Shown: positions 26,685-35,596 of the stretch, one piece after another
Numbering within the stretch: position 1 is the first letter of the stretch
How the letters are laid out: the number at the start of each line of letters is the position of its first letter
Source of the DNA: Catellatospora citrea
GTDB taxonomy: Bacteria; Actinomycetota; Actinomycetes; Mycobacteriales; Micromonosporaceae
Direction of reading: 5' to 3'
DNA length: 64,000 bases
Assembly (NCBI RefSeq): GCF_003610235.1
Contig: NZ_RAPR01000001.1
Span: 4,216,001 to 4,280,000 of the forward strand
Made by a program: the position numbers and the translations under genes
Notes under the pieces: model-generated
Database searches by the model: none
The model's input: the letters and a program-made list of their open reading frames with translations, nothing else
What the model was told of the DNA's origin: nothing

Positions 26685-28112
26685 ATGAGTGATGTTCGTG
26701 AGCACGTGGTGTCACCCGCCGGGGAGGACGGCTTCGTCCGGGGGCTGAGCGAGGCGATCGGCGGACCGCGCGGCGAGCATGCCGTGCCCGAGACACCCTC
26801 GCGCGGCGGGCGGTTCTGGACGGCCGCGCGGATCGTGCTCGCGCTCACCTGCCTGACGCTGGCGCTGCACTGGGTCCAGAAGTCGCCCTGCCGGGACGGC
26901 GCATGGGCCGACCACAGCCAGTACACCCATTTCTGCTACACCGACGTGCTGGCGCTGTACTACGCCGAGCACCTCAACGAGGGCATGGTGCCCTACGTCG
27001 ACTACCCGGTGGAGTATCCGGTGCTGACCGGCGCGTTCATGGGCGCGCTGGGGCTGCCGATCCACGCGCTCGGCGAGAAGAACAGCGCGATCCCCCAGGC
27101 GACGCTGTTCTACGACACCAACGCGTTCGTGCTCAGCCTGTTCGCGATCGCCTCGGTCGCCATGATCCTGTCGCTGCGCCGGCGCAGACCATGGGACGCG
27201 GCGCTGTTCGCGCTGTCCCCCGTGCTGCTGGTCACCGCGACGGTCAACTGGGACATGCTGGCCATCGTGCTGGCGGTGGCCGGGATATGGCTGTGGGCGA
27301 AGAAGTATCCGGCCGCGGCGGGGGTGATGCTCGGCCTGGGTATGGCGGCGAAACTCTGGCCGGCCTTCCTGTTCCTGCCGATCTTGATCGTCTCGCTGCG
27401 CTCGAAGCAGTACGCCGCGCTGGTGAACTCGGTCGCGGCCGGGGTGATCGCCTGGTTGGCGGTGAACGTGCCGGTCATGCTGATCAACTTCGAGAACTGG
27501 CGCCGCTTCCTCGACCTCAACTCCGAACGCATCATCGACTGGGGCACCTCCTGGTACGTCGTCCGCTACGCCGATCCGTTCGGGCTGGAGCTGTGGAACA
27601 ACGTCCCGCTGGTGACCAACCTGTCGCTCGGCCTGTTCGTGCTGTGCTGCGTGGGCCTGCTGGTGTTCGGCCTGCGGGTGAAGACGCCGCCGCGGCTGGC
27701 GCAGCTGGCGTTCCTGGTCGTCGCGATCTTCCTGATCACCAACAAGGTGTGGTCGCAGCAGTTCACGCTGTGGCTGCTGCCGCTGCTGGTGCTGGCCCGC
27801 CCGAAGTGGCCCGCGTTCCTGGCCTGGCAACTCGCCGAGGTCTGCTACTTCCTCGCCTTCTACGGCGAGCTGATGGGCGCCTCGGGCAAACAGGTCTTCC
27901 CCGAGGGCGTGTTCATCTTCGCGTCGGTGCTGCGGCTGTTCACCGTGATCCTGCTCGTGGTGCTGGTGATCCGCGACATGGTCCGCCCGGAGCTGGACGT
28001 GGTGCGGCGCACCTACGCCGACACCGACACCCCCGACCCGGACGGCGGCCCGGGCAACGAGCCGGCACCGGCCGAGCCGGCCACCGAGCGGGCGGTCCCC
28101 GCGCTCGCCTAG
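26685..28112 (+). CDS. Multipass membrane protein, GT-C/GT87-like
   Basis: ATG at 26685 (AGGA nine bases upstream) gives 475 residues. After a 45-residue polar N-terminus there are about ten hydrophobic segments. The first large extracytoplasmic loop (70-115) holds PYVDYPVEYPVLTG, the acidic-aromatic type of loop that carries the catalytic site in polyprenol-phosphate-sugar transferases; WDMLAIVL and GMAAKLWPAFLFLPI follow as in GT87 proteins. A similar gene follows ponA1 in mycobacteria. A role in adding sugars to envelope lipids or polymers is inferred. It is convergent with the next gene across a hairpin. Confidence 0.75.
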   Translation: MSDVREHVVSPAGEDGFVRGLSEAIGGPRGEHAVPETPSRGGRFWTAARIVLALTCLTLALHWVQKSPCRDGAWADHSQYTHFCYTDVLALYYAEHLNEGMVPYVDYPVEYPVLTGAFMGALGLPIHALGEKNSAIPQATLFYDTNAFVLSLFAIASVAMILSLRRRRPWDAALFALSPVLLVTATVNWDMLAIVLAVAGIWLWAKKYPAAAGVMLGLGMAAKLWPAFLFLPILIVSLRSKQYAALVNSVAAGVIAWLAVNVPVMLINFENWRRFLDLNSERIIDWGTSWYVVRYADPFGLELWNNVPLVTNLSLGLFVLCCVGLLVFGLRVKTPPRLAQLAFLVVAIFLITNKVWSQQFTLWLLPLLVLARPKWPAFLAWQLAEVCYFLAFYGELMGASGKQVFPEGVFIFASVLRLFTVILLVVLVIRDMVRPELDVVRRTYADTDTPDPDGGPGNEPAPAEPATERAVPALA

Positions 28113-28132
28113 CCGCCCGACCACACGGCAAG

Positions 28133-28172
28133 AGCCCCCGCCACCGGGATCATCTCCCTGGTGACGGGGGCT
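28133..28172. terminator. Bidirectional hairpin between convergent genes
   Basis: AGCCCCCG (28133-28140) pairs with CGGGGGCT (28165-28172), and an inner helix of CACC with GGTG continues the stem. It separates two convergent membrane-protein genes. Confidence 0.7.
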
Positions 28173-28188
28173 CCGTCGTACCGCCTGG

Positions 28189-30069
28189 CTACGACAGCGT
28201 GAAGACGACCGCATCCGGCGCGTCGGCGCGCTGCACCCCGAGACCGTCCGCGGGCGCGGTCAGGGCCGGCTCGTACGGCGTGCCCTTGGCCTCCTCCCGC
28301 AGCACCAGCACGGTCTTGACGCCGAGTTCGCGCAGCCGGTTGATGCTGGCCTGATCCGGGAACGTCTTGGTCAGCTCCCGGATCTCGGTGAGCGTGGCCG
28401 GGGTGAAGCCGCTGTTGCCGTTGACGATCGGCGCCATCCGGTCCGTGGACCAGACCATCACCTTCATGTCCATCAGCGGATCGCTGGGCAGCACCAGCAT
28501 CGGCGCCTGTGCGGTCGCCATGGACGGCGGCTGCAGCGGCACCACGGGGTGCTCGGTCACGTTCAGGCCCTCGGCCAGCACCAGCACCAGCGGCAGGAAG
28601 GTGGCCAGCCGCAGCAGCGGGTGCGGACGGGACGGCACCCGGTCCTCCGCGACCGTCTTGGCCTGCTCGACGAACGCGGTCACCGCTCCGGCGGCCAGGA
28701 TCGCCAGCAGCAGCGTGACCCAGACGACGAGCCGGCCGGGGGTGCGGATGCCGCTCCAGCCCGGAAGGAGGTCGTACAGCGTCAGGTAGCCCGGCCGGCC
28801 CCCGAAGAACTTGGTGCCCATGGCCAGGATCACCGTCAGCACCACGCCGCCGAACAGCAGCAGCCGCTGGCGCAGGGTCCAGATCGACATGATGAGCCCG
28901 GCGAAGGCCAGGCCGTAGAGCACGAAGCCGGGCAGCAGGCTGGTCTCCCCCGCCGCCCAGCCCAGCGCCTCGCGGGCGCCGGAGTGCGCCTCGCCCCACG
29001 GCATCGACTGGGCGGGGCTGGTGAAGAAGCCGAGGATCGGCGGCGAATACCAGCTGACCTCGACGTCGGAGCGCTCCGCGTACGGGTGCAGCTCAATGAC
29101 CTTGAAGTAGGCCAGGGCCAGCAGGCCGCCGGTCGCGGCGAAGAAGAACCCGCCGACGGCGTTGCAGGACAGCAGCATCCAGCCGAACGGCTTCGGCTCG
29201 CTCCAGAACCACTTCCGGCGTACGAAGTACGTGATCAAGGAGGTGAGCGCGATCGCCGCCAGCACGTACGCGAAGGGCAGGCCGATGCCGAAGCCGAGGC
29301 TGATCTGCCAGGCGGCGACGAGCCAGCCCGCCAGCACCCAGCCCGGCTTGCGCAGCTCCGGCCGGTAGCCGTGGCGCAGCGAGTAACCGTGGCCGCGCGC
29401 CAGCATGGCCAGCGCGAGGGCGATGCCGCCGACCGACATCACGTGCATGTGCCCGGCCTGAGCCAGCCGCCACGGCGCGTACGCGAACGCGGCGCCCGCC
29501 ACGGCCGCCCCGGTCTTGCCCGAGCCGAGCTGCCGCACCAGCGCGTACGCCCCGAAGAAGGCGAGCGCGTGCAGCAGCACGTACATGATGTTGTAGCGGA
29601 CCAGCGCCGCCTCCAGCCCGGTGCCGAACAGGCCGGCGGGCGCGTAGCCCAGCAGGGTGTCGGAGAAGGCGAAGCTGTACTTCTCCGGGTAGAAGCTGTT
29701 GGAGTTCCACAGCTGGGACCAGTCGGTCTTGAGCACGTGCCCGGACCAGGCCATCTGCCATGCCTGCAGGGTGGGGTCGCCGGTGTCCTGGGGGATCGTG
29801 TACGCCGGGTAGCGCAGGGTGGGCCAGGTCATCGCCACGGCGAGCGCCAGCGACGCGTACGCGGCCAGGGCCCACTCGTGCAGCAGCGCACGCCGGGTGC
29901 CCCGCAGCGCCCGGCGCAGCCGGGTCGGGCTCTCCTCCTCCGTCGCCGGGCTGAACTTGGCGAACGCGTCGGCCTCGACCGGCTCCGGTTCGGGTGCGGC
30001 GTGGCGAGGGGCAACCGGTTCCTTGACGGCGGTCGGCTCCTTGGCGGGCGCGGCGTCGGTCCCGTTCAC
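28189..30069 (-). CDS. Large multipass membrane protein, possible GT-C glycosyltransferase
   Basis: The protein has 626 residues. A 65-residue polar N-terminus leads to the first helix and then an outer loop TLRYPAYTIPQDTGDPTLQAWQMAW, the acidic loop expected at a GT-C active site (D94, D97 region). About ten more helices follow, then a C-terminal soluble extracytoplasmic part (from about 500) with STDRMAPIVNGNSGF. This resembles YfhO/DUF6311-type proteins. The stop of the downstream endonuclease IV-like gene's partner region lies close: this start is 10 nt from that gene's stop, so both share one transcript. Substrate unknown. Confidence 0.72.
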   Translation of the reverse strand: MNGTDAAPAKEPTAVKEPVAPRHAAPEPEPVEADAFAKFSPATEEESPTRLRRALRGTRRALLHEWALAAYASLALAVAMTWPTLRYPAYTIPQDTGDPTLQAWQMAWSGHVLKTDWSQLWNSNSFYPEKYSFAFSDTLLGYAPAGLFGTGLEAALVRYNIMYVLLHALAFFGAYALVRQLGSGKTGAAVAGAAFAYAPWRLAQAGHMHVMSVGGIALALAMLARGHGYSLRHGYRPELRKPGWVLAGWLVAAWQISLGFGIGLPFAYVLAAIALTSLITYFVRRKWFWSEPKPFGWMLLSCNAVGGFFFAATGGLLALAYFKVIELHPYAERSDVEVSWYSPPILGFFTSPAQSMPWGEAHSGAREALGWAAGETSLLPGFVLYGLAFAGLIMSIWTLRQRLLLFGGVVLTVILAMGTKFFGGRPGYLTLYDLLPGWSGIRTPGRLVVWVTLLLAILAAGAVTAFVEQAKTVAEDRVPSRPHPLLRLATFLPLVLVLAEGLNVTEHPVVPLQPPSMATAQAPMLVLPSDPLMDMKVMVWSTDRMAPIVNGNSGFTPATLTEIRELTKTFPDQASINRLRELGVKTVLVLREEAKGTPYEPALTAPADGLGVQRADAPDAVVFTLS

Positions 30070-30079
30070 AGGTTCCCCT

Positions 30080-30865
30080 CTACTGGTGTGCGCGCAGGTA
30101 CGCGATGTCGGCGGACTGACCCTCCGCCCCGCCGGGCGTCTCCACCACGGCGGGCGCGCCGGCGGCGCGCACCACGGCGGCCACCAGCTCGGGGTCGATC
30201 ATCCCGGGTTCAACGTTCTTGACTGTCAGATTGTCGTGCCGATCGCGGCCGGAGTCGAATCCGTCTCGCGATCCGTTCGCGTGCACGAGGTCGATCCGCC
30301 CGGTGATGGACTTCACCCGGTCCACGATGTCGAGCAGCTTCTCGCCGCCCGCGTGGGCGTGGCAGGTGTCCAGGCAGAAGCCCACGCCGAACTCGCCGAC
30401 CGCGTCCCAGAGCCGGGCCAGCTCGTCGAAGCGCCGGGCGCAGGCGTTGTCGCCGCCGGCCGTGTTCTCGATCAGGACCCGGGTCGGCAGGCCGCCGTCG
30501 TCCTGCGCCTTCTGCAGCGCCTTGCGCCAGTTGTCGATGCCGACCCCGATGTCCTCGCCCTTGTTGACGTGACCGCCGTGCACGATGAGGCCGCTGGCGC
30601 CGACCGTGGCGGCCGCGGCGGCGTGCTGGCCGAGCAGCTTGCGGCTGGGGATGCGGATCCGGTTGTTCGTCGATGCGAGATTGAGCACATAAGGGGCGTG
30701 CACGAAGATCTCCACCGAACTGGCCCGCAGCGCCTCGGCGTCCGGGCGGATCTCCGGGGCCTTCCAGCCCTGTGGGTCGGCGAGGAAGAACTGCACGACA
30801 TCGGCGTTTCGCGCGGTCGCCTCAGCTAGTGGATCTTCATAATCGACGTGAGCCCCGATAAGCAT
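30080..30865 (-). CDS. Endonuclease IV-like TIM-barrel protein
   Basis: ATG at 30865 gives 261 residues beginning with MLIGAHV, the typical first strand of AP endonuclease family 2. Metal-ligand motifs are in order: [48 protein letters not shown] and AVVETPGG. Such enzymes cut DNA 5' to abasic sites using a zinc cluster. It is close to the 280-residue family norm. The ribosome site is weak. It is transcribed ahead of the large membrane protein gene, though no functional link is evident. Some family members are sugar isomerases, but the motifs favour a nuclease. Confidence 0.83.
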   Translation of the reverse strand: MLIGAHVDYEDPLAEATARNADVVQFFLADPQGWKAPEIRPDAEALRASSVEIFVHAPYVLNLASTNNRIRIPSRKLLGQHAAAAATVGASGLIVHGGHVNKGEDIGVGIDNWRKALQKAQDDGGLPTRVLIENTAGGDNACARRFDELARLWDAVGEFGVGFCLDTCHAHAGGEKLLDIVDRVKSITGRIDLVHANGSRDGFDSGRDRHDNLTVKNVEPGMIDPELVAAVVRAAGAPAVVETPGGAEGQSADIAYLRAHQ

Positions 30866-31047
30866 TCGACCAGTATTACCGCTCCGCTCCGCACGCGCTC
30901 GGGTCGCATGCGCAACCGGAGCCGGTTTGTTGCGTTGATTTCTATGCCGCACCGTGCTCCCCCAGCCGGGGACCTTGCGGGGCGTGCCTCCTCGCCCCCC
31001 GCGAGGCGACCGGATCCGGGGCGCACGCCCCAGGGGGAGATGCGCTC

Positions 31048-31884
31048 ATGTCGTACGCCATTCGTCGGCGAGCCGCGGCCTTCGCGGCGGCCGGCCTTCT
31101 CGCGGGCCTGCCGCTGCTCGCCGCCAGCCCGGCCGGAGCCGCGGAGCCCGAGGCGGCGCCCGGCGTCAGCTTCAGCGGGGGCGGACTCGGCCTGCTGCTG
31201 TGCGGCTCCAAGCCGGCCACCACGAAGATCACCGTCAACGCCGAGGCGAAGGTCCGCCTCACCAACGGTCTGGGCCAGGGCGCCACGCTGAAGATCGACG
31301 GCAAGGACAGTGCGGAGGTCGCCGACGGCGAGACGGTGGAGGTCCAGTTCCACCGCGGGCCGGTCAAGGTGGCCATGGTGCCCGAATGCCTGCTGAACCT
31401 GAACCCGACCTTCGAACCGCTGACGGTCGAGGTCGTCAGCCGCTCGACCTCGACCCCGTCGAGCAGCAGTTCCAGCAGCAGCGGGCAGGGCAGCGGGTCG
31501 ACGCCGAGCCGCAAGCCGTCCGCCAAGCCCAGCCCGTCCAAGGGGGCGAGCCAGCCGAGCACGAGCCGGCGGACCAGCCCCGGTGGCGCGTCCGGGAACG
31601 GTGACCAGACGGTGAACGTGCCGGATCCCGACGAGACCCTCTTCGAGGACCCGGAGACCGAGCCTCAGTCCAAGTCCGAGCCTGCGCCCGACGCGTCCTC
31701 GGATGTGACAGTGGTCGGCCAGGACCCGGACAAGATCAACTTGGACAGCGTGTCGAAAACGTCACCCGACAAGGGGCCAATCGGACTTCTTGCAATTATC
31801 GCGACAGTGTGTGTCGTTGGTGTTGCAGCCGGGGCAATCCGCGCTATTATCGCTCAGCGAGCAACTCGGGCAGAGTTCGCGTAG
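31048..31884 (+). CDS. Secreted, C-terminally anchored surface protein
   Basis: The protein has 278 residues. A clear signal peptide (about 1-32, ending SPAGA) is followed by a small beta-rich domain (33-130, one cysteine pair) and a Ser/Thr/Pro/Lys stalk (130-195). An acidic linker, one C-terminal membrane helix (about 243-265) and a short basic cytoplasmic end (RAIIAQRATRAEFA) complete it. No LPXTG sorting motif is present, so it is held by the helix. ATG has GGAG eight bases upstream. No domain family is recognised. It precedes the ribosomal/ssb operon with a 364-nt gap. Confidence 0.75.
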   Translation: MSYAIRRRAAAFAAAGLLAGLPLLAASPAGAAEPEAAPGVSFSGGGLGLLLCGSKPATTKITVNAEAKVRLTNGLGQGATLKIDGKDSAEVADGETVEVQFHRGPVKVAMVPECLLNLNPTFEPLTVEVVSRSTSTPSSSSSSSSGQGSGSTPSRKPSAKPSPSKGASQPSTSRRTSPGGASGNGDQTVNVPDPDETLFEDPETEPQSKSEPAPDASSDVTVVGQDPDKINLDSVSKTSPDKGPIGLLAIIATVCVVGVAAGAIRAIIAQRATRAEFA

Positions 31885-32110
31885 AATATTAAATACTCCG
31901 CGGGGCGTTTCTCTCCAACATCGTCGGTGTGGTCGTTCCTCCCCAGGTCCCACCCAGCAGTTCGGATAGGGCGCCCCGCGGTCCTCCTCGACGAGACGCG
32001 GCCACCACCGGTGGTCGCGTCTCGCTGTCTGTCCACATCCCGACGCGCCCCCGCGGGGGGTGATCGACCGTGGTGGGGACGGCGACGGCGGGGGTGGGCG
32101 GCCGACCAGG

Positions 32111-32116
32111 TAACAT
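32111..32116 (+). promoter_or_regulatory. Candidate -10 for the rpsF operon
   Basis: TAACAT fits TANNNT and would place the transcript start at about 32122-32123, exactly where the leader stem begins. No -35 match is seen, so this is tentative. Confidence 0.4.
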
Positions 32117-32122
32117 GGTCGG

Positions 32123-32165
32123 GTTCCGTGTGCCGCGGGCCTATCCCGCGGCATTCGCATGGAAC
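32123..32165 (+). ncRNA. Candidate S6:S18-type leader stem-loop
   Basis: The outer helix GTTCC/GGAAC (32123-32127 with 32161-32165) encloses an asymmetric internal loop with a CCG at 32126-32128. The inner 9-bp helix TGCCGCGGG/CCCGCGGCA (32131-32139 with 32145-32153) follows. Leaders of rpsF operons in many bacteria carry a stem with a bulged CCG that binds the S6:S18 pair for feedback control. The fit is suggestive, not exact. Confidence 0.45.
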
Positions 32166-32248
32166 GACGCAGACCTCCTGCTACGGACAGTCCGTAGCCG
32201 AAGAGGCCGGTCACCGGTCTCGCCAAGCCCATAGGAGGTGAGTACGTC

Positions 32249-32539
32249 TTGCGTCACTACGAAGTAATGGTGATCCTCGACCCCAGTCTCGAGGAGCGCA
32301 CCGTCGCCCCGTCGCTCGACACGTACCTCAACGTGATCCGCACTTCGGGTGGTTCGGTCGAGAAGCTCGATGTGTGGGGCCGTCGCCGGCTCTCCTTCGA
32401 GATCAACAAGAAGGCCGAGGGCATCTACGCCGTCATCGACCTGCAGGCCACGCCTGCGGCCGTTGCCGAGCTGGACCGCCAGCTGCGACTCAACGAGTCG
32501 GTGCTGCGCACCAAGGTCATCCGTCCGGAAGTCCGCTGA
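32249..32539 (+). CDS. rpsF: 30S ribosomal protein S6
   Basis: The protein has 96 residues and matches bS6 throughout ([17 protein letters not shown], then [20 protein letters not shown]). It binds S18 on the platform of the small subunit. The start is TTG at 32249, nine bases after AGGAGGT; no ATG or GTG start fits the family N-terminus. First gene of the conserved rpsF-ssb-rpsR-rplI operon. Confidence 0.97.
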   Translation: MRHYEVMVILDPSLEERTVAPSLDTYLNVIRTSGGSVEKLDVWGRRRLSFEINKKAEGIYAVIDLQATPAAVAELDRQLRLNESVLRTKVIRPEVR

Positions 32540-32636
32540 CTTCCTGACATCCGCGACGCCCGGACCACTTCACGTGTGCTGTCGCATCCCTGTGGGAACC
32601 TTTGCGGCAGAACATATGTGAACCGAGGAGAAGGTC

Positions 32637-33155
32637 ATGGCTGGAGAAACCACCATCACGGTCATCGGCAATCTTGTCGACGACCCTGAGCTGCGCTTCA
32701 CCCCGTCGGGTGCGGCAGTGGCGAAGTTCCGTCTCGCTTCGACCCCCCGCACGCTGGACCGCGCGTCCGGCGAGTGGAAGGACGGCGAGCCGCTCTTCCT
32801 GTCCTGCAACATGTGGCGGCAGATGGCGGAGAACGTAGCCGAGTCGCTGCAGAAGGGCTCCCGCGTCATCGTCTCCGGACGACTGCGTCAGCGGTCGTAC
32901 GAGACGAAGGAGGGCGAGAAGCGCACGGTCTACGAGCTGGAAGTCGACGAGATCGGCCCGTCGCTGCGGTATGCCACGGCGAAGGTGCAGAAGATGTCGC
33001 GTTCCGGCGGCGGAGGCGGTGGGGGCTACGGCTCCGGCTCCAGCGGCGGCGGCAACAGCTCCGGCGGCGGCGGAGGCTTCTCCGACGACCCGTGGGCGAC
33101 GGCTGCTCCCGCAGGCGGTTCGGGTGGCAATTTCGACGACGAGCCACCGTTCTGA
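32637..33155 (+). CDS. ssb: Single-stranded DNA-binding protein
   Basis: The protein has 172 residues. An OB fold (1-115) begins [20 protein letters not shown] Gly/Ser-rich flexible linker and the acidic tip DDEPPF, the docking site for replication and repair partners, complete it. It coats ssDNA at the fork. Position between rpsF and rpsR is the classic operon location of the essential actinobacterial SSB. The start ATG follows GAGGAGAAGG. Confidence 0.97.
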   Translation: MAGETTITVIGNLVDDPELRFTPSGAAVAKFRLASTPRTLDRASGEWKDGEPLFLSCNMWRQMAENVAESLQKGSRVIVSGRLRQRSYETKEGEKRTVYELEVDEIGPSLRYATAKVQKMSRSGGGGGGGYGSGSSGGGNSSGGGGGFSDDPWATAAPAGGSGGNFDDEPPF

Positions 33156-33207
33156 CAGGTGACCGTGCACGGTCCCCGGTCAGTGGAAACAGACTGAGGT
33201 AGAGATC

Positions 33208-33447
33208 ATGGCGAAGGCTGCGGCCCTGCGCAAACCGAAGAAGAAGGTGAACCCGCTCGACAAGGAGGGGATCACCTACATCGACTACAAGGACACCGCG
33301 CTGCTGCGCAAGTTCATCTCCGACCGCGGCAAGATCCGCGCTCGGCGGGTGACCGGCGTGACCACGCAGCAGCAGCGGCAGATCGCTCGGGCGGTCAAGA
33401 ACGCCCGCGAGATGGCGCTCCTGCCGTACACCACCACCGGTCGCTGA
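33208..33447 (+). CDS. rpsR: 30S ribosomal protein S18
   Basis: The protein has 79 residues, with family core [21 protein letters not shown] and the basic [20 protein letters not shown]. It pairs with S6 on the small subunit. It lacks the CxxC zinc motif seen in some S18 forms; the N-terminus is [11 protein letters not shown]. The gap to rplI is 14 nt. Confidence 0.96.
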   Translation: MAKAAALRKPKKKVNPLDKEGITYIDYKDTALLRKFISDRGKIRARRVTGVTTQQQRQIARAVKNAREMALLPYTTTGR

Positions 33448-33461
33448 GAGGAGGGCACCTG

Positions 33462-33911
33462 ATGAAGATCATTCTGACGCACGAGGTGTCCGGTCTCGGC
33501 ACCCCCGGCGACATCGTTGAGGTCAAGGACGGCTTCGGCCGTAACTACCTGCTCCCCCAGGGTTTCGCGATCCTGTGGACCAAGGGCGCGGAGAAGCAGG
33601 TCGAGTCGATCAAGCGGGCCCGCGGGGCTCGTGAGGTCCGCGACCTGGGTCACGCCAACGAGATCAAGTCGCAGCTCGAGGGCCTGAAGGTCACCCTGTC
33701 GGCGCGTGCCGGCCAGGGCGGCCGTCTGTTCGGCTCCGTGACCGCGAACGAGGTCGCCGAGGCGGTCAAGACCGCGGGCGGTCCGGCGCTGGACAAGCGC
33801 AAGATCGAGCTGCCGGCCGCCATCAAGTCGACCGGTGGCTACACGGTGCAGATCAAGCTGCACCCGGACGTGACCGCCAAGTTCAACCTGAACGTGGTCG
33901 CTGCCAAGTAA
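33462..33911 (+). CDS. rplI: 50S ribosomal protein L9
   Basis: The protein has 149 residues, the standard length. The N-terminal domain starts MKIILTHEVSGLGTPGDIVEVKDGFGRNYL; a central helix and C-terminal domain end in AKFNLNVVAAK. It binds 23S rRNA near the L1 stalk. AGAGGAGGG precedes the ATG. A strong hairpin ends the operon. Confidence 0.97.
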   Translation: MKIILTHEVSGLGTPGDIVEVKDGFGRNYLLPQGFAILWTKGAEKQVESIKRARGAREVRDLGHANEIKSQLEGLKVTLSARAGQGGRLFGSVTANEVAEAVKTAGGPALDKRKIELPAAIKSTGGYTVQIKLHPDVTAKFNLNVVAAK

Positions 33912-33926
33912 GGCACTCGCAACACA

Positions 33927-33966
33927 GCGGCAGGCCCCCGGACCGAGCGGTCCGGGGGCCTGCCGC
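33927..33966. terminator. Terminator of the rpsF-rplI operon
   Basis: A perfect 18-bp stem (33927-33944 with 33949-33966) closes a GAGC tetraloop 15 nt after the rplI stop. It also serves the convergent vWA gene. Confidence 0.9.
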
Positions 33967-33975
33967 CGTCTCGGG

Positions 33976-35427
33976 TCAGGACAGCCGCTGGGCGGTGCGG
34001 ATGAGCTCGGCGAGGTCGTCGACGGGGCGCTCGTCGAGCCGGGCGGCGGCCTGATCGGCGATCGTCGCGAGGTCGGTCAGCCGCACGGCGCCGGCGCCCT
34101 CACCGCCGCGCAGCGCGACGGCGAAGAAGGCGGCCGCGTAGCACACCCGCAGTCGCACGTCCGCGCCGGTGAAGTCGCCGGACAGGTCGCCGACCGCGAT
34201 CGACTCGTACGTCTCGGACGGCTGCTTCGTGCTCGGGTCCAGCCAGCGCACCCGCACCTCCGCCACCCGGCCGCTCGCCTCGGGCTTCAGCCGCACCAGG
34301 TAGAGGGCGGTCACCGAGTGGCCGGGGCCGACCTCGCCGCCGTCGACGTGGTCGTTGCGGAAGTTCTCGTCGGCGACCTGGCGGTTCTCGTACCCGATGA
34401 GCTCGTAGGACAAGACGGTCTTGGTGTCGAACTGGACCTGCGCCTTGGCGTCCATCGCCCGCAGCGCCAGCGTGGCGGGAAGCTTGTGCACGAAGACGTC
34501 CCTAGCCTGGCGGCGCTCGGAGACGTACACCACGAAGCCGTCGCCGCGGTCGGCCAGCCGCTCCATCAGGTCGTCGCCGTAGTCGCTGCCGACACCCACG
34601 CCCAGCAGCGCGATCTCCTTGTCCGCCTCCTCGCGGACCTGCCGCAGCATGCGGTCGGCATCGGTGGTGCCGGTGTTGGCCAGGCCGTCGGAGAGCAGGA
34701 TGACCCGGTTGCTGAAGCCCTCCCGGAACCCGTCGCGTGCCGTCTCGTATCCGGTGACCAGGCCGTCGCCGAGGTTGGTGCTGCCACCGGCCCGCAGCGA
34801 GTCGATGGCGGCGTGCAGGCGCTGCTTCTCGGCCACCCGGGTCATCTCGCGGACCACCCTGGCCCGGTCGTTGAAGGTCACGATGGCCACCGCGTCGGTG
34901 GGCCGCAGCTGGTCGACGAGCGTGTGCAGGGCGTCCTGCACCAGGCCGAGGCGGTCGGGGTCGTCCATGGAGCCGGACACGTCGATGACGAAGGTGAGCG
35001 CGGCGTTCTTGCGCTGCTCGCTGTCCTCGCCGCGGGTCTGCAGGCCGACGCGCAGCAGCCGGGTCTCCCGGGACGCCTCGTGCGAGGCGGGCAGCCGCGA
35101 ACCGTCCACGTGCACGGCGAAGCCGTCGCCCTTCGGCTGCGGGTAGTGCTGGTCGAACGAGTTGACGAACTCCTCGGGGCGCACGGTGTCCGGGGCGGGG
35201 CGGCGGCCGTCGCGCAGCCGCCCGGCGGCGTAGCCGTACGAGGCGGTGTCGACGTCGAGGGCGAACGTGGACAGGTCGTCCCGCGACGGGCGCTGCGGGC
35301 CCGTCTCGTTCTGCGCGCCGTCAGCGTTGCCGGGTGGTCGTGGGGCGCTGTCCGGCGCACGGTCGGAGCCGCAGCCGGCCAGCGCGATCAGGGTGCAGAA
35401 CACGACCGCGGCGCTCTTCAGTCTCAT
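33976..35427 (-). CDS. vWA-domain lipoprotein, YfbK-like
   Basis: The protein has 483 residues. A lipoprotein signal with lipobox LAGC (C19) means the mature protein is lipid-anchored on the outer face of the membrane. A conserved N-terminal segment (50-135) is followed by a von Willebrand A domain with MIDAS D149-VSGS, GGSTNLGDGL and LLSDGLANTG, and a C-terminal DUF3520-type domain (330-483). Ligand binding through a bound metal is expected. ATG has GGGAGG upstream. It is monocistronic as far as can be seen; function in this phylum is unclear. Confidence 0.87.
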   Translation of the reverse strand: MRLKSAAVVFCTLIALAGCGSDRAPDSAPRPPGNADGAQNETGPQRPSRDDLSTFALDVDTASYGYAAGRLRDGRRPAPDTVRPEEFVNSFDQHYPQPKGDGFAVHVDGSRLPASHEASRETRLLRVGLQTRGEDSEQRKNAALTFVIDVSGSMDDPDRLGLVQDALHTLVDQLRPTDAVAIVTFNDRARVVREMTRVAEKQRLHAAIDSLRAGGSTNLGDGLVTGYETARDGFREGFSNRVILLSDGLANTGTTDADRMLRQVREEADKEIALLGVGVGSDYGDDLMERLADRGDGFVVYVSERRQARDVFVHKLPATLALRAMDAKAQVQFDTKTVLSYELIGYENRQVADENFRNDHVDGGEVGPGHSVTALYLVRLKPEASGRVAEVRVRWLDPSTKQPSETYESIAVGDLSGDFTGADVRLRVCYAAAFFAVALRGGEGAGAVRLTDLATIADQAAARLDERPVDDLAELIRTAQRLS

Positions 35428-35492
35428 CGGGACCTCCCGTGAAGCCGGTCCGGGCCGGATGATTCCGGCCGCGTCGGATACCGGACTTCATG

Positions 35493-35523
35493 GGAAGCGC
35501 ATTGATGATCGTTTACCGCTTCC
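35493..35523. promoter_or_regulatory. Inverted repeat upstream of the vWA gene
   Basis: GGAAGCG (35493-35499) and CGCTTCC (35517-35523) form an inverted repeat 66 nt before the vWA start. A third related word, AAGCGGAA, follows about 20 nt later. It may be an operator or the upstream gene's terminator. Confidence 0.35.
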
Positions 35524-35596
35524 GTGGCGCACCTGAGACGAAAGCGGAACCGGCCGTGACCAAACCGTGCGCTCGCCGTGATCTGGCGAGAATGCC

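Larger units (their letters stand above)
31885..32248 (+). other. Gene-free leader region before rpsF
   Basis: No gene is visible in these 364 bases. The first 40 nt are relatively AT-rich. A possible -10 (TAACAT) lies at 32111-32116, a two-part stem-loop follows at 32123-32165, and AGGAGGT lies at 32233-32239. The stretch acts as promoter and mRNA leader of the rpsF-ssb-rpsR-rplI operon. Confidence 0.6.

Noticed and set aside
23702..26926. Very long open frame on the minus strand opposite the PBP gene
   Set aside because: High GC keeps antisense frames open. The plus-strand product has complete GT51 and transpeptidase motifs, while the antisense product is low-complexity and rich in Arg, Val and Asp.
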